27,744 nucleotides of DNA from NCBI GenBank assembly GCA_900557165.1, contig USRS01000022.1:1-27744 (forward strand). The letters run 5' to 3'. Under the pieces are notes generated by a model that saw only the letters and a list, made by a program, of their open reading frames with translations, was not told the origin of the DNA and searched no databases. A program made the position numbers and the translations under genes. Below, one piece after another: positions 7,536 to 16,108 of this stretch; positions within the stretch are counted from its first letter, which is position 1; every line of letters starts with the position of its first letter. This stretch comes from an uncultured Clostridium sp. GTDB lineage: Bacteria > Bacillota > Clostridia > Peptostreptococcales > Peptostreptococcaceae.

Positions 7536-7860
7536 ATTGTACATCTAAATTTCTTTTATAGTTTTCACCCCAAGAATACATAGAATCTAAAATTGGCTTT
7601 AAACTATATCCCGTATCTGTAAGTGTATACTCGACTCTTGGAGGAACTTCGGCAAAGACTTCTCTTGTTAAAAGTCCAGCGTCTTCCATGGCACGAAGAT
7701 TGCTAGTAAGTACTTTTTGGGTAATACCAGTAACTGATTTTTTAAGCTGGCCAAAACGTTTAGTACCAGTTAATAAATCACGTAAAATAAGTATTTTCCA
7801 CTTGTCTCCTATAAGTTGTAAAGTCATCTCCACAGGACAAGCAGGAATTGGCTTTGACAT
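7534..7860 (-). CDS. HxlR-family winged helix-turn-helix transcription regulator
   Basis: 108 residues starting MSKPIPACPVEMTLQLIGDKWKILILRDLL, the standard opening of the HxlR family, followed by the helix-turn-helix GITQKVLTSNLRAMEDAGLLTRE and the wing VPPRVEYTLTDTG. The cysteine in PACPVE (residue 8) is at the position that senses thiol or electrophile stress in relatives such as YodB and HypR, so redox control is plausible. The start at 7860 follows a perfect AGGAGGTGA site; the upstream in-frame start at 7869 would overlap it. A palindrome in its own promoter (7893-7913) resembles the ones before the flavoprotein and sirtuin genes. It probably regulates itself and both of those. Confidence 0.9.
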   Translation of the reverse strand: MSKPIPACPVEMTLQLIGDKWKILILRDLLTGTKRFGQLKKSVTGITQKVLTSNLRAMEDAGLLTREVFAEVPPRVEYTLTDTGYSLKPILDSMYSWGENYKRNLDVQ

Positions 7861-7892
7861 TAAAATCACCTCCTAAAGTATATAATTTTTTG

Positions 7893-7913
7893 TTAGTTTC
7901 TTTTTGATACTAA
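7893..7913 (-). promoter_or_regulatory. Palindrome in the hxlR promoter, probable autoregulatory operator
   Basis: TTAGTTTC-ttttt-GATACTAA is symmetrical at seven of eight positions. On the minus strand it reads GTATC-N5-GAAACTAA, close to GTATC-N6-GAAACTAT at 7969 and GTTTC-N6-GAAACTAT at 6979. It lies about 33 bases before the hxlR start. Confidence 0.45.
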
Positions 7914-7968
7914 ATTATATTTAAATTCTAATAAAGTTTATAAGAAAAATCAAGTAAAAACCTCAATA

Positions 7969-8007
7969 GTATCCTTTGAGAAACTATACAACCTTCAAGT
8001 GCCTACT
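7969..8007 (+). promoter_or_regulatory. Second copy of the 39-bp operator-like element, before the sirtuin operon
   Basis: This block shares 30 of 39 positions with 6979-7017, including GAAACTAT and TTCAAGTGC, at identical spacing. Its own symmetry is weaker than in the first copy, so binding strength may differ. It lies 63 bases before the ATG of the sirtuin gene. Confidence 0.6.
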
Positions 8008-8070
8008 TAATTAATTTCTTCTTTTAAAATAAAATATATGTATAAGGAAAATACCTAAGGAGGTAAAGAA

Positions 8071-8955
8071 ATGTTATATATGAAAAAAGCAACTACTTAT
8101 GAAGATAAAATAAATAATTTAGTAAATAAAATAAAAAAAGCTGATGTTATAGTTGTGGGAATAGGTGCTGGTATGACAGCATCTGGAGGAATTAATTATT
8201 CAGATGAAAAACTTCTTAAAAAATGGTTTCCACAGTATTACGATTTAGGTTTTAGATCATTAATGGAATTGCAAGGTATGTTTTGGTTTTGGAATAAAAA
8301 AGAAAAAGATATGCAGCTTTATTGGGGTTATTGGGCAAGACATATTGAAAAAATAAGATTTCAAACGCCCTTATTAGAACCATATAAAAATTTAGAAAAA
8401 CTTATAAAAGATAAAAATTATTTTATAATAAGTACTAATGCAGATGGGCAATTGGAAAAGTCAGATTTTGATAAAAATAAGATATTTTCTATGCAAGGAA
8501 ATTATGGTTATTTACAATGTATGACACCTTGCACTGATGAAATATATGAAAGTGAAGAATATATAAAGAAGATGACAAAGAGTATAGAAAATAATCGTGT
8601 TTCAATGGATACACTTCCAAGATGTCCTCATTGTGGCAATTATTTAATACCAAATCTTAGATGTGATGATACTTTTGTGGAAAAACCACATATGAAAAAT
8701 TCAGAAAAATATAGGGATTTTTTAAGAGAAAATATAAATAAAAATATTCTTTTCTTAGAATTAGGAGTTGGATATAATACACCAGTTATTATTCGTTATC
8801 CTTTTGAAAAAATGACTTATAATTTAGATAAATCAACACTAGCAAGAGTAAATAAAGGAATGGCGACTGTATCAAAAGAAATAGAAGATAAGAGTATTTC
8901 ACTAGATGAAGATATAAATAAAGTATTACTAGATGTTATAAAAAATATGAATTAA
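8071..8955 (+). CDS. SirTM-type sirtuin (protein ADP-ribosyltransferase, class M)
   Basis: 294-residue Sir2-fold protein. The NAD-binding opening is VVGIGAGMTASGGINYS (residues 28-44). The active-site segment reads STNADGQLEK (Asn123) and then FSMQGNYG: Gln142 replaces the catalytic histidine of classical deacetylase sirtuins. This is the mark of class M sirtuins, which attach ADP-ribose to lipoylated GcvH-L rather than deacetylate. A zinc site is visible as C150-x3-C154 and C185-x2-C188. An AGGAGGT site precedes the ATG. The macrodomain gene follows almost at once, so the two are cotranscribed writer and eraser. The usual GcvH-L and lipoate ligase partners are absent here. Confidence 0.85.
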   Translation: MLYMKKATTYEDKINNLVNKIKKADVIVVGIGAGMTASGGINYSDEKLLKKWFPQYYDLGFRSLMELQGMFWFWNKKEKDMQLYWGYWARHIEKIRFQTPLLEPYKNLEKLIKDKNYFIISTNADGQLEKSDFDKNKIFSMQGNYGYLQCMTPCTDEIYESEEYIKKMTKSIENNRVSMDTLPRCPHCGNYLIPNLRCDDTFVEKPHMKNSEKYRDFLRENINKNILFLELGVGYNTPVIIRYPFEKMTYNLDKSTLARVNKGMATVSKEIEDKSISLDEDINKVLLDVIKNMN

Positions 8956-8968
8956 GGTGGGTTGGAAA

Positions 8969-9748
8969 ATGAATAATAAAATAGATTATCTTATAAATGA
9001 GTTAATTAAGGAAAATATAAAATATAAAGGTATAGAAATTCCCAAAAATTATGATGATAAGGTTATATTGTTACGCTCCTTGATGAATGTACGAGAACCT
9101 AAAGTAGCGAGCAAGAAATTTTTAGAAGTACAAGATGCATTTCTTCAAGAACAAGCTAAGGAAAAAGGAATTGTAAAATTAGAAGATATAGATACTATAC
9201 CTAATAACAATATTATTTCCATATATCAAGGTGATATTACAAGACTTGAAGTAGATGCCATAGTAAATGCTGCCAATAGTCAGTTGTTAGGTTGCTTTGT
9301 GCCTTGTCATGGATGTATTGATAATATGATTCACTTTTGTTCGGGACTTCAGTTAAGAAATGAATGTAATGAAATAATGAAAAAACAAGGTCATTTAGAA
9401 GAAACTGGAGGTGCAAAAATAACATCAGCTTATAATTTGCCATCAAAGTATATTATTCATACAGTGGGGCCTATAGTATATGACAGCCTTACAACTAAAT
9501 TGGAAAATGACTTGAAGTCTTGTTATAAATCCATATTAAAATGTGCAGTAAAAAATAATATACGAAGTATAGCTTTTTGTTGTATTTCAACGGGTGAATT
9601 TCATTTTCCAAATAGAAGGGCTGCTGAAATTGCAATAAGTACAGTTGATGAATTCTTAAAAGTAAATGAGGATAAATTTGATAGAATAATATTTAATGTA
9701 TTTAAAGATATAGATTATGAAATATATAATGAGTTATTAATCAAATAA
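8969..9748 (+). CDS. Zinc-containing macrodomain protein-ADP-ribose hydrolase
   Basis: After a roughly 70-residue helical extension the macrodomain begins ISIYQGDITRLEVDAIVNAANSQLLGC, with the ADP-ribose-binding asparagines. It continues FVPCHGCIDNMIHFCSGLQLRNEC, the Cys/His motif of the zinc-macrodomain group found beside class M sirtuins. GGAKITSAYNLPSKYIIHTVGP and CCISTGEFHFPNRRAAEIA complete the binding loops. It should remove the ADP-ribose mark placed by the sirtuin. The ATG at 8969 is preferred because AAGGTGG (8954-8960) then stands eight bases upstream; a GTG at 8957 lies inside that site. It closes the two-gene operon; no clear terminator follows. Confidence 0.88.
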   Translation: MNNKIDYLINELIKENIKYKGIEIPKNYDDKVILLRSLMNVREPKVASKKFLEVQDAFLQEQAKEKGIVKLEDIDTIPNNNIISIYQGDITRLEVDAIVNAANSQLLGCFVPCHGCIDNMIHFCSGLQLRNECNEIMKKQGHLEETGGAKITSAYNLPSKYIIHTVGPIVYDSLTTKLENDLKSCYKSILKCAVKNNIRSIAFCCISTGEFHFPNRRAAEIAISTVDEFLKVNEDKFDRIIFNVFKDIDYEIYNELLIK

Positions 9749-10114
9749 TTTTTTCCTTACCAAGCCAAAAGAAAAGACTTTAAATATGGATTCATATTCT
9801 ATTTCTATTATCCATAAGTTTACTAGTTAGTATTGATTACATCATGATTTGAACATATTATAAATATGCGAGCATTAAAAAGATATTACCTGCTGAAGAA
9901 GCTGTATCAAGTGAAATTTAAATGTGATATTTGATTTTCTAATAGTATGATTGTAAATATTCATAACCAATAAAAATATTGTGAAAAAGCCTATTTTATT
10001 CATAAAATGCGTCAGTTTTATTTTTATAAAACTGACGCATTAAAATTTTATAAATTTATGGTAATATAATTTTATAAAATATTTTTTACAAATTTTTAAA
10101 TGAGAGGTGAGAAT
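9749..10114. other. Intergenic region at the left edge of the phage-like module
   Basis: No gene with a ribosome binding site is present. A short frame ending at 9921 (YYKYASIKKILPAEEAVSSEI) may be the tail of a lost gene. The main structure is the hairpin at 10006-10041. I looked for a repeat of this region near the right edge (18482-18806) that would mark attachment sites and saw none by eye. Confidence 0.4.
10006..10041. terminator. Perfect 16-bp hairpin before the XRE gene
   Basis: AATGCGTCAGTTTTAT pairs exactly with ATAAAACTGACGCATT around TTTT. AT-rich DNA follows. It may end transcripts from the left, or be an operator or recombination site of the module; nothing in the sequence decides between these. 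Confidence 0.5.
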
Positions 10115-11188
10115 ATGGGGGTTTATCCAGTTAGTAATTTAAAAGAAATAAGAAAAAATAAATATCCTAGTATGACTGATTTTGTGGAAAAAACAGATGT
10201 GTCTAGAAAAACTATGGAAAGAGCAGAAAGTGGACACAAGAGAATATCAAAGACCAATATGGAGATAATAGCTCAGACGCTTGGTGTTGAATTTGAGGAA
10301 ATAATAGATGAAGAGAGATCTTATCCAAAAGAAGAATTAAGGGATAATGAAAATACTACAAAAACTTTAAAAGAGCTTGGCATAATAAAATATAACCACA
10401 TACAAAATAGAAAAAAGAAAGTAAAAGTTAGGTATATGGGAACCAGTGCAGCAGTTTACAGAGAAGATAAAGAAGTATTAAATACATGGTTCTTTACAAC
10501 AGATATGAAGTCTCCTTTATATGAGTGTGAAATTAATATGTGTCTTCCTATTTTAGAAAGTGAATTTAATAGAATAGTAGATAAATTATTTAAGAGTAAA
10601 AAGTATAGAAATGCCATTGATTTAGGCCAATTTGATGAAAGTAAAGTCGATAAAAATACAGTTGATGTACTAAAAAATAAAAAGATTTTGTCATTGAGAT
10701 GTGGTGATGAAGTTGAAATTTGTATTGTCGATGATAAACATATGGAAATTGTAGATTTTTATCCAAAGGCAAAAATAGAATACATAAACAAAACTTATAG
10801 ACTAATAGAAAATTTGGCGTATAAAATAGATACAACTAAAATTTTATCTTTAAAAGATTCATTGATAGCCATAGGATATGAGTCTATACATAAAATTATA
10901 AGATCTTCTCTATTATCAAATGACAATAATATACGCACATATGTCAGTGAAAATATAGATGATTTTACACAATTAGCAACTTATTTTGGGGAAATAAGTA
11001 AAGTTTTTGTAGATTATTTTAATGAAGAAATAAATGAAAAAGAAGCTACAAAGAAGATAAATGAAGTTTATAAAAAGATAATTCCACTAAACTATTTACT
11101 AATAAAATTAGATGAGATATATGGATTTATTTTTGTAAAAGATTTACATAAATATGCAGAGTTCATGTTTAATAATAAATTAATTTAA
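10115..11188 (+). CDS. XRE-family helix-turn-helix regulator with a long C-terminal domain
   Basis: The N-terminus (about residues 4-62) is a Cro/cI-type helix-turn-helix: NLKEIRKNKYPSMTDFVEKTDVSRKTMERAESG...TNMEIIAQTLGV. The remaining 290 or so residues, with WFFTTDMKSPLYECEINMCLPI and LRCGDEVEICIVDDKH, match nothing I recognise. They have no transmembrane segment or visible S24-type protease residues, so this is not a classical LexA-like repressor. The ATG at 10115 has GAGAGGTGA before it; an ATG at 10100 lies at that site. The gene leads the replication block with a 21-base gap to the next gene. It is probably the module's main regulator, possibly with the C-terminal domain sensing a ligand or partner. 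Confidence 0.75.
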   Translation: MGVYPVSNLKEIRKNKYPSMTDFVEKTDVSRKTMERAESGHKRISKTNMEIIAQTLGVEFEEIIDEERSYPKEELRDNENTTKTLKELGIIKYNHIQNRKKKVKVRYMGTSAAVYREDKEVLNTWFFTTDMKSPLYECEINMCLPILESEFNRIVDKLFKSKKYRNAIDLGQFDESKVDKNTVDVLKNKKILSLRCGDEVEICIVDDKHMEIVDFYPKAKIEYINKTYRLIENLAYKIDTTKILSLKDSLIAIGYESIHKIIRSSLLSNDNNIRTYVSENIDDFTQLATYFGEISKVFVDYFNEEINEKEATKKINEVYKKIIPLNYLLIKLDEIYGFIFVKDLHKYAEFMFNNKLI

Positions 11189-11209
11189 AAAACAAGGGGG
11201 ATAACAAAA

Positions 11210-11764
11210 ATGAACAATAAAAAACAAGTCAAACTTATCATACCATGCAGATTTGCTTATCTAAATTGCTGGAGTCCAGTATCAATAAATGGGGGAGAAG
11301 AAAAATACAGCATATGTGCCATAATATCTAAGAAAGATAGGGAAACACTGGGAAAAATCTTAAATGCCATTGAAGAAGTTAAGAAAGATAACATAATAAA
11401 CTGGGGAGGAAGAATACCAAAGAATTTAAAAATACCTCTAAAAGATGGGGATATGGAAAGACCAAATGATGAAACTTTTAAAAATTCCTTCTATTTAAAT
11501 GCATCTAGCAAATACAAGCCCAAGGTTGTAAATAGAAAAGTAGAACCTATAACAAAGGAAGATGAAGTTTATGCAGGATGTTATGGAAAAATTAGCATAG
11601 TTTTATATGGATTTACAAGTGAGGATAGTGTGGGAATAGCAGCAGGCCTAGGCAATATTCAAAAGATTATGGATGGTGAATCTTTGGAAAGAGGAAATGT
11701 TTCTAAGGAGTTTGATATTATAAATGAAGATGATTTTTCTATGAAAAATATATGGGCTATATAG
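11210..11764 (+). CDS. DUF2815 protein, probable phage ssDNA-binding protein
   Basis: 184 residues with the DUF2815 pattern: VKLIIPCRFAYLNCWSPVSINGGEEKYSICAIISKKD, NLKIPLKDGDMERP, FYLNASSKYKPKVV, and EVYAGCYGKISIVLYGFTSEDSVGIAAGLGNIQKI. The family is found next to DNA polymerase genes in Firmicute phages and is thought to be an OB-fold single-stranded DNA-binding protein like T7 gp2.5. The acidic end (INEDDFSMKNIWAI) resembles the acidic tails such proteins use for partner binding. Its stop codon touches the polymerase ATG, which indicates translational coupling. An AAGGGGGAT site precedes the start. Confidence 0.88.
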   Translation: MNNKKQVKLIIPCRFAYLNCWSPVSINGGEEKYSICAIISKKDRETLGKILNAIEEVKKDNIINWGGRIPKNLKIPLKDGDMERPNDETFKNSFYLNASSKYKPKVVNRKVEPITKEDEVYAGCYGKISIVLYGFTSEDSVGIAAGLGNIQKIMDGESLERGNVSKEFDIINEDDFSMKNIWAI

Positions 11765-13669
11765 ATGAACAGCAAAAAAATACTATCCATTGATATAGAA
11801 ACAGTCTTTTCAAAGGACTTATCCAAATGTGGAGTATATTCTTGTTGCCAAGATAAAGAATTTCATATTTTGCTATTTGCCTATGCCTTTGATAATGAAG
11901 AAGTAAAGATTATTGATTTTACAAAAAATGAAAAACTGCCAAAAGAAGTTTTAGAAGCTCTTCTTGATGACAACATAATAAAATCAGCTTTTAATGCTAA
12001 TTTTGAAAGGATTTGTATATCTGCTTATTTAAATCTTTATCTAAGTCCAAAGTCTTGGAAATGTAGTAAAGTCCATGCTCTATCTTTGGGACTTCCACCT
12101 TCTTTAGAAAGGGTGGGAGATGTTCTTTGTCTTAAAAATAAAAAGCTAAAGAGTGGAAAAAATCTAATTAAGTTTTTTAACAAAGGTAATTCACCTAAAG
12201 ATTATCCACAAAAATGGGAAGAGTTTAAAAATTACTGCATTATGGATGTGAAATGCGAGAGGGAAATTAGAGAAAAACTTAGCAAGTTTCCCTTAAGTAA
12301 TGAAGAAGAACTTCTTTATGAGTTGGACCAAGAAATAAATGACAGGGGAATAGGCGTTGATATAAATTTTGTAAAAGAAGCTTTAATATGCCATGAAAAT
12401 TACAAAAAGATAATTAAAGAAAAACTATACAACTTGACTAAGCTGGATAATGTCAATTCCATATGTCAGATGAAAAAATTCCTAGCTGAAAGAAATGTTA
12501 AAACAGATAAGCTAGATAAAAAAAGTGTGGAGAAGCTAATGAAGACTTGCAGTGATGATATATGCGAGATTTTAAGTCTTAGGAAACTTCTTGGCAAAAC
12601 TTCTGTTAGGAAATATGAATCCATAATCAAGTCTGTCACAAAGGATGAAAGAGTACATGGGCTATTTCAGTTTTATGGAGCAAGTCGTACGGGCATGTGG
12701 TCAGGTAGGTTGGTGCAAGTGCAGAATTTACCGCAAAATCACATAAAAAATTTGGAATATACAAGAAATTTAGTGAAAAACAAAGAACATGAAAAACTTA
12801 ATGATTTGCATGAGTCCATACCAGAAGTATTGTCTCAGCTTATAAGAACTGCCTTTATACCAAAAGAAGAACATGAATTTATAGTGGTGGATTTTAGTGC
12901 CATAGAGGCGAGGGTTTTATCTTGGATTTCAAATGAAAAGTGGAGAGTGGAAGTTTTTAAAACACATGGCAAAATATACGAAGCATCAGCCTCAGAAATG
13001 TTTAACATTCCCATAAAAGACATAAATAAGGATCTAAGGCAAAAAGGAAAGATTGCAGAGCTGGCTTTGGGATATGGTGGTTCAGTAAATGCCTTAATAT
13101 CCATGGGCGCCCTTGATATGAATTTACAAGAAGATGAACTATTACATTTGGTACAAAGGTGGCGAAATGCAAATATAAATATTAAAAAATTTTGGTATGA
13201 TGTGGGAAATGCTGCCTTAGAAACAGTGGCTAAAGAAAAGACTATGAGAGTTGGCAAAATAACTTTTGAATATTACAACAATTATCTTTTTATAAAACTT
13301 CCTAGTGGGAGAAAGTTGTCTTATTTTAATCCCATGATAAAAAGAAATGTATATGGAAAAGAAAGCTTAACTTATGAAGGTGTAGCAACAAATAGAAAGT
13401 GGGAGAGAATAGAAACTTACGGCCCAAAACTGGTGGAAAATATAGTCCAAGGCATAAGTAGAGACATATTAGCTTATGCCATGATGAATCTAAAAAATAG
13501 GAATTTCAACATAGTCATGCATGTTCACGATGAGGTAGTAGTGGAAGTGAAAAAAGATGAACATACATTAGAAGAAATTTGCAACATAATGACAATCCCA
13601 CCGCCTTATGCCAAGGATTTATGTTTAAAAGCACAAGCTTATAAATGTGATTTTTATAGAAAAGAATAA
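11765..13669 (+). CDS. Phage-type family A DNA polymerase with 3'-5' exonuclease domain
   Basis: 634 residues. The proofreading exonuclease comes first, with SIDIET (Asp10, Glu12), FNANFE (76-81) and YCIMD (157-161). The polymerase domain has motif A DFSAIEARVL (376-385), motif B RQKGKIAELALGYG (425-438) and motif C HDE (588-590). There is no 5'-3' exonuclease domain, which separates it from the host PolA and marks it as a phage replicase. It should copy the element's own DNA with the DUF2815 protein and the VapE primase-helicase. The gene starts directly at the stop of the DUF2815 gene without its own strong ribosome binding site. No damage is visible in the catalytic motifs. Confidence 0.93.
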   Translation: MNSKKILSIDIETVFSKDLSKCGVYSCCQDKEFHILLFAYAFDNEEVKIIDFTKNEKLPKEVLEALLDDNIIKSAFNANFERICISAYLNLYLSPKSWKCSKVHALSLGLPPSLERVGDVLCLKNKKLKSGKNLIKFFNKGNSPKDYPQKWEEFKNYCIMDVKCEREIREKLSKFPLSNEEELLYELDQEINDRGIGVDINFVKEALICHENYKKIIKEKLYNLTKLDNVNSICQMKKFLAERNVKTDKLDKKSVEKLMKTCSDDICEILSLRKLLGKTSVRKYESIIKSVTKDERVHGLFQFYGASRTGMWSGRLVQVQNLPQNHIKNLEYTRNLVKNKEHEKLNDLHESIPEVLSQLIRTAFIPKEEHEFIVVDFSAIEARVLSWISNEKWRVEVFKTHGKIYEASASEMFNIPIKDINKDLRQKGKIAELALGYGGSVNALISMGALDMNLQEDELLHLVQRWRNANINIKKFWYDVGNAALETVAKEKTMRVGKITFEYYNNYLFIKLPSGRKLSYFNPMIKRNVYGKESLTYEGVATNRKWERIETYGPKLVENIVQGISRDILAYAMMNLKNRNFNIVMHVHDEVVVEVKKDEHTLEEICNIMTIPPPYAKDLCLKAQAYKCDFYRKE

Positions 13670-13731
13670 AAGATAAATTCCTAGTAGGAAATAATATAAA
13701 AATATTTAATATATAATGAAAGGTTACAAAA

Positions 13732-16104
13732 ATGGATATATGCATAGGTAATTCTAGAAAAGATAAGTTTTGGAAAAATGAAGAAATAAGTTTAGAAAAA
13801 TTTATAAAAAGAATTTCAACAACCATAAGAACTAGTGAAACTATGGAAGAATACAATCATCTTCCAAAATCAAAGCAAGATGACATCAAGGACGTGGGTG
13901 GATTTATTTTAGGAAAATTAAAAGATAACAAAAGAAGAAAAGAAAATGTATTAAGTCGCTCAGCGCTGACTCTTGATATGGATTATGGCAGTGAAAATAT
14001 TGTGGTGGAGTTGAAAAACTCCCTGACATACAGGACTTTAATATACTCTACTCATAAACATAAAAAATCAAAGCCAAGGCTTAGGCTAATAATTCCTTTG
14101 GATAGAAATGTTTCTCCAGATGAATATTCAGCCATATCAAGAATGGTTGCCAGTGAAATAAACATGGACCTCTTTGATGACAGCACCTATGAAGCTAGTC
14201 GTTTAATGTATTGGCCATCAACTTCCTGCGATGGTGAATTTATTTTTGAAGATATAAAAAAAGATATTTTAAAAGCTGATGATGTTTTAAAAAAATATGA
14301 AAATTGGAAAGATACAAAGAGTTGGCCCACTTCTTCTAGGCAAAAGATTGTTTTTAAAAATAATCTAAATAAACAAGCAGACCCTCTCACTAAGGAAGGT
14401 TTGATTGGTGGATTTTGCAGGACTTATAGTATAAGTGATGTTATAGAAAAATTCCTTGGTCATGTTTATGAAGATAGTGAATTTAGGGGCAGGTATGACT
14501 ACATTCCTGCCTCATCTTCAGCAGGGGTAGTTGTTTATGATGATAAATTTGCTTATTCACATCACGCCACAGATCCTGCCAGTGGGAAGTTGTTAAATGC
14601 CTTTGACTTGGTGAGGACTCACAACTTTTCTCATCTTGATAAAATTGAGGATTTGGAAAAGAAACCATCAAATAAATTACCTTCCTTTAAAGCCATGGAA
14701 AATTTTGTTTTGCAAGATGAAAAAGTAAAACAACTGCTTTCTAAGGAAAGGCAAGACTTGGCAAAGATGGAGTTTGAAGTGGTGCAAGAGGAAGAAGTTA
14801 ATACATCGTGGCAAAATCTTTTGGAGTTGGATAAAAAGGGCAATGTGAAAAGTACCATGTCCAACATGGCAATTATTATAAGAAATGATGTAAATTTCAA
14901 AAACATAGTTTACAATCAGTTCAAGTGTTCCATTGATGTTGTAGGAAAGCTTCCTTGGAAACAAATAAAATCAGGCTGGAGTGATGCAGACATGGCTTGT
15001 GCCAAATTGTATTTTGAAAGAGTTTACAAAATCTGGTCTCCTTTAAAATTCAAAGATGCCTTACTGGCAGTAACTTCATCAGAGAGAGTCTATCACCCCA
15101 TAAAAGAGTATTTTAAAACATTAAAATGGGATAAAGTAAGTAGACTTGATACTCTTTTAGTAGATTATCTAGGAGCAAAAGACAACATTTTTGTAAGAGA
15201 AGTTACAAGGAAAACTTTCTGTGCAGCAGTGACAAGGATTTTTGAACCGGGAAAAAAATTTGATTCCATCTTAGTTTTATGTGGACCTCAAGGTATAGGA
15301 AAGTCAACTTTATTTTCAAAACTGGGAAAAGAGTGGTATTCTGATTCTCTTTCCCTTTGTGATATGAAAGATAAAACAGCAGCAGAAAAACTCCAAGGAT
15401 ATTGGCTGTTGGAACTGGGAGAGTTGGCTGGAATAAAGAAGGTAGATGTGGAGGTTATAAAATCCTTCATAAGTCGTACAGATGATAAATTTCGTAAGGC
15501 CTATGGAGTAAATGTGGAAAGCAATCCAAGAAGCAATATAATAGTTGGAACTACCAATTCGGAAGGAGGATTTCTTCGAGATATTACAGGAAACAGAAGG
15601 TTTTGGCCTGTTATGGTAAGTGGCAATTCTAATTTGAAACCTTGGGATTTGAAAGATGTGGATCAGATTTGGGCAGAGGCACTTTATAGATATGAACAAG
15701 GTGAAGAATTATATCTAAAAGGAGACGTATCGAAAATGGCAAAAATAGCTCAACAAGAAGCTATGGAAAGTGATGATAGAGAAGGTATTATCCTAGATTA
15801 TTTGGAAACACTTTTGCCAACAAATTGGAATGAGATGACTTTATATGAAAGACGTGTTTATCTTAATAATAAGGAGTTAATTGAAAGTAAAGGGATTGTA
15901 AGAAAAAGTGAGATTTGTATTATGGAGATTTGGTGTGAGTGTTTCTTTAGAGAAAGACAGGATTTGAAAAGAACTGATTCTTATGAAATAGAAGGTATAT
16001 TAAACAGAATAGGTGGCTGGGAGAGGATGACATCAAATAAATCAGGAAAGATAAGGTTTGAAATTTATGGACCACAAAGAGCTTTTGTAAGAATAGAAGA
16101 ATAA
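13732..16104 (+). CDS. VapE-type primase-helicase replication protein
   Basis: 790 residues in two parts. The N-terminal third looks like a primase-polymerase core: LTLDMDYG (Asp82, Asp84), IYSTHKHKKSKPRLRLIIPL (His108, His110, arginines) and SRLMYWPS. A linker HHATDPASGKLLNAFDLVR follows (278-295). The C-terminal part is the VapE superfamily 3-like ATPase with Walker A GPQGIGKST (518-526), Walker B-like WLLELGELAG (558-567) and the sensor IIVGTTNSEGGFLRD (603-617). Such proteins open and prime origins in phages and satellites. GAAAGG precedes the ATG. The iterated GGAACA array begins right after its stop codon, as expected if the protein recognises that array. Confidence 0.9.
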   Translation: MDICIGNSRKDKFWKNEEISLEKFIKRISTTIRTSETMEEYNHLPKSKQDDIKDVGGFILGKLKDNKRRKENVLSRSALTLDMDYGSENIVVELKNSLTYRTLIYSTHKHKKSKPRLRLIIPLDRNVSPDEYSAISRMVASEINMDLFDDSTYEASRLMYWPSTSCDGEFIFEDIKKDILKADDVLKKYENWKDTKSWPTSSRQKIVFKNNLNKQADPLTKEGLIGGFCRTYSISDVIEKFLGHVYEDSEFRGRYDYIPASSSAGVVVYDDKFAYSHHATDPASGKLLNAFDLVRTHNFSHLDKIEDLEKKPSNKLPSFKAMENFVLQDEKVKQLLSKERQDLAKMEFEVVQEEEVNTSWQNLLELDKKGNVKSTMSNMAIIIRNDVNFKNIVYNQFKCSIDVVGKLPWKQIKSGWSDADMACAKLYFERVYKIWSPLKFKDALLAVTSSERVYHPIKEYFKTLKWDKVSRLDTLLVDYLGAKDNIFVREVTRKTFCAAVTRIFEPGKKFDSILVLCGPQGIGKSTLFSKLGKEWYSDSLSLCDMKDKTAAEKLQGYWLLELGELAGIKKVDVEVIKSFISRTDDKFRKAYGVNVESNPRSNIIVGTTNSEGGFLRDITGNRRFWPVMVSGNSNLKPWDLKDVDQIWAEALYRYEQGEELYLKGDVSKMAKIAQQEAMESDDREGIILDYLETLLPTNWNEMTLYERRVYLNNKELIESKGIVRKSEICIMEIWCECFFRERQDLKRTDSYEIEGILNRIGGWERMTSNKSGKIRFEIYGPQRAFVRIEE

Positions 16105-16108
16105 ATTA

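Noticed and set aside
12835..13257. 140-codon minus-strand ORF inside the polymerase gene
   Set aside because: It is a shadow of the conserved polymerase motifs on the other strand and has no independent start signal.
15316..15699. 127-codon minus-strand ORF inside the VapE-type gene
   Set aside because: It lies opposite the Walker motifs of the helicase domain and lacks a ribosome binding site.
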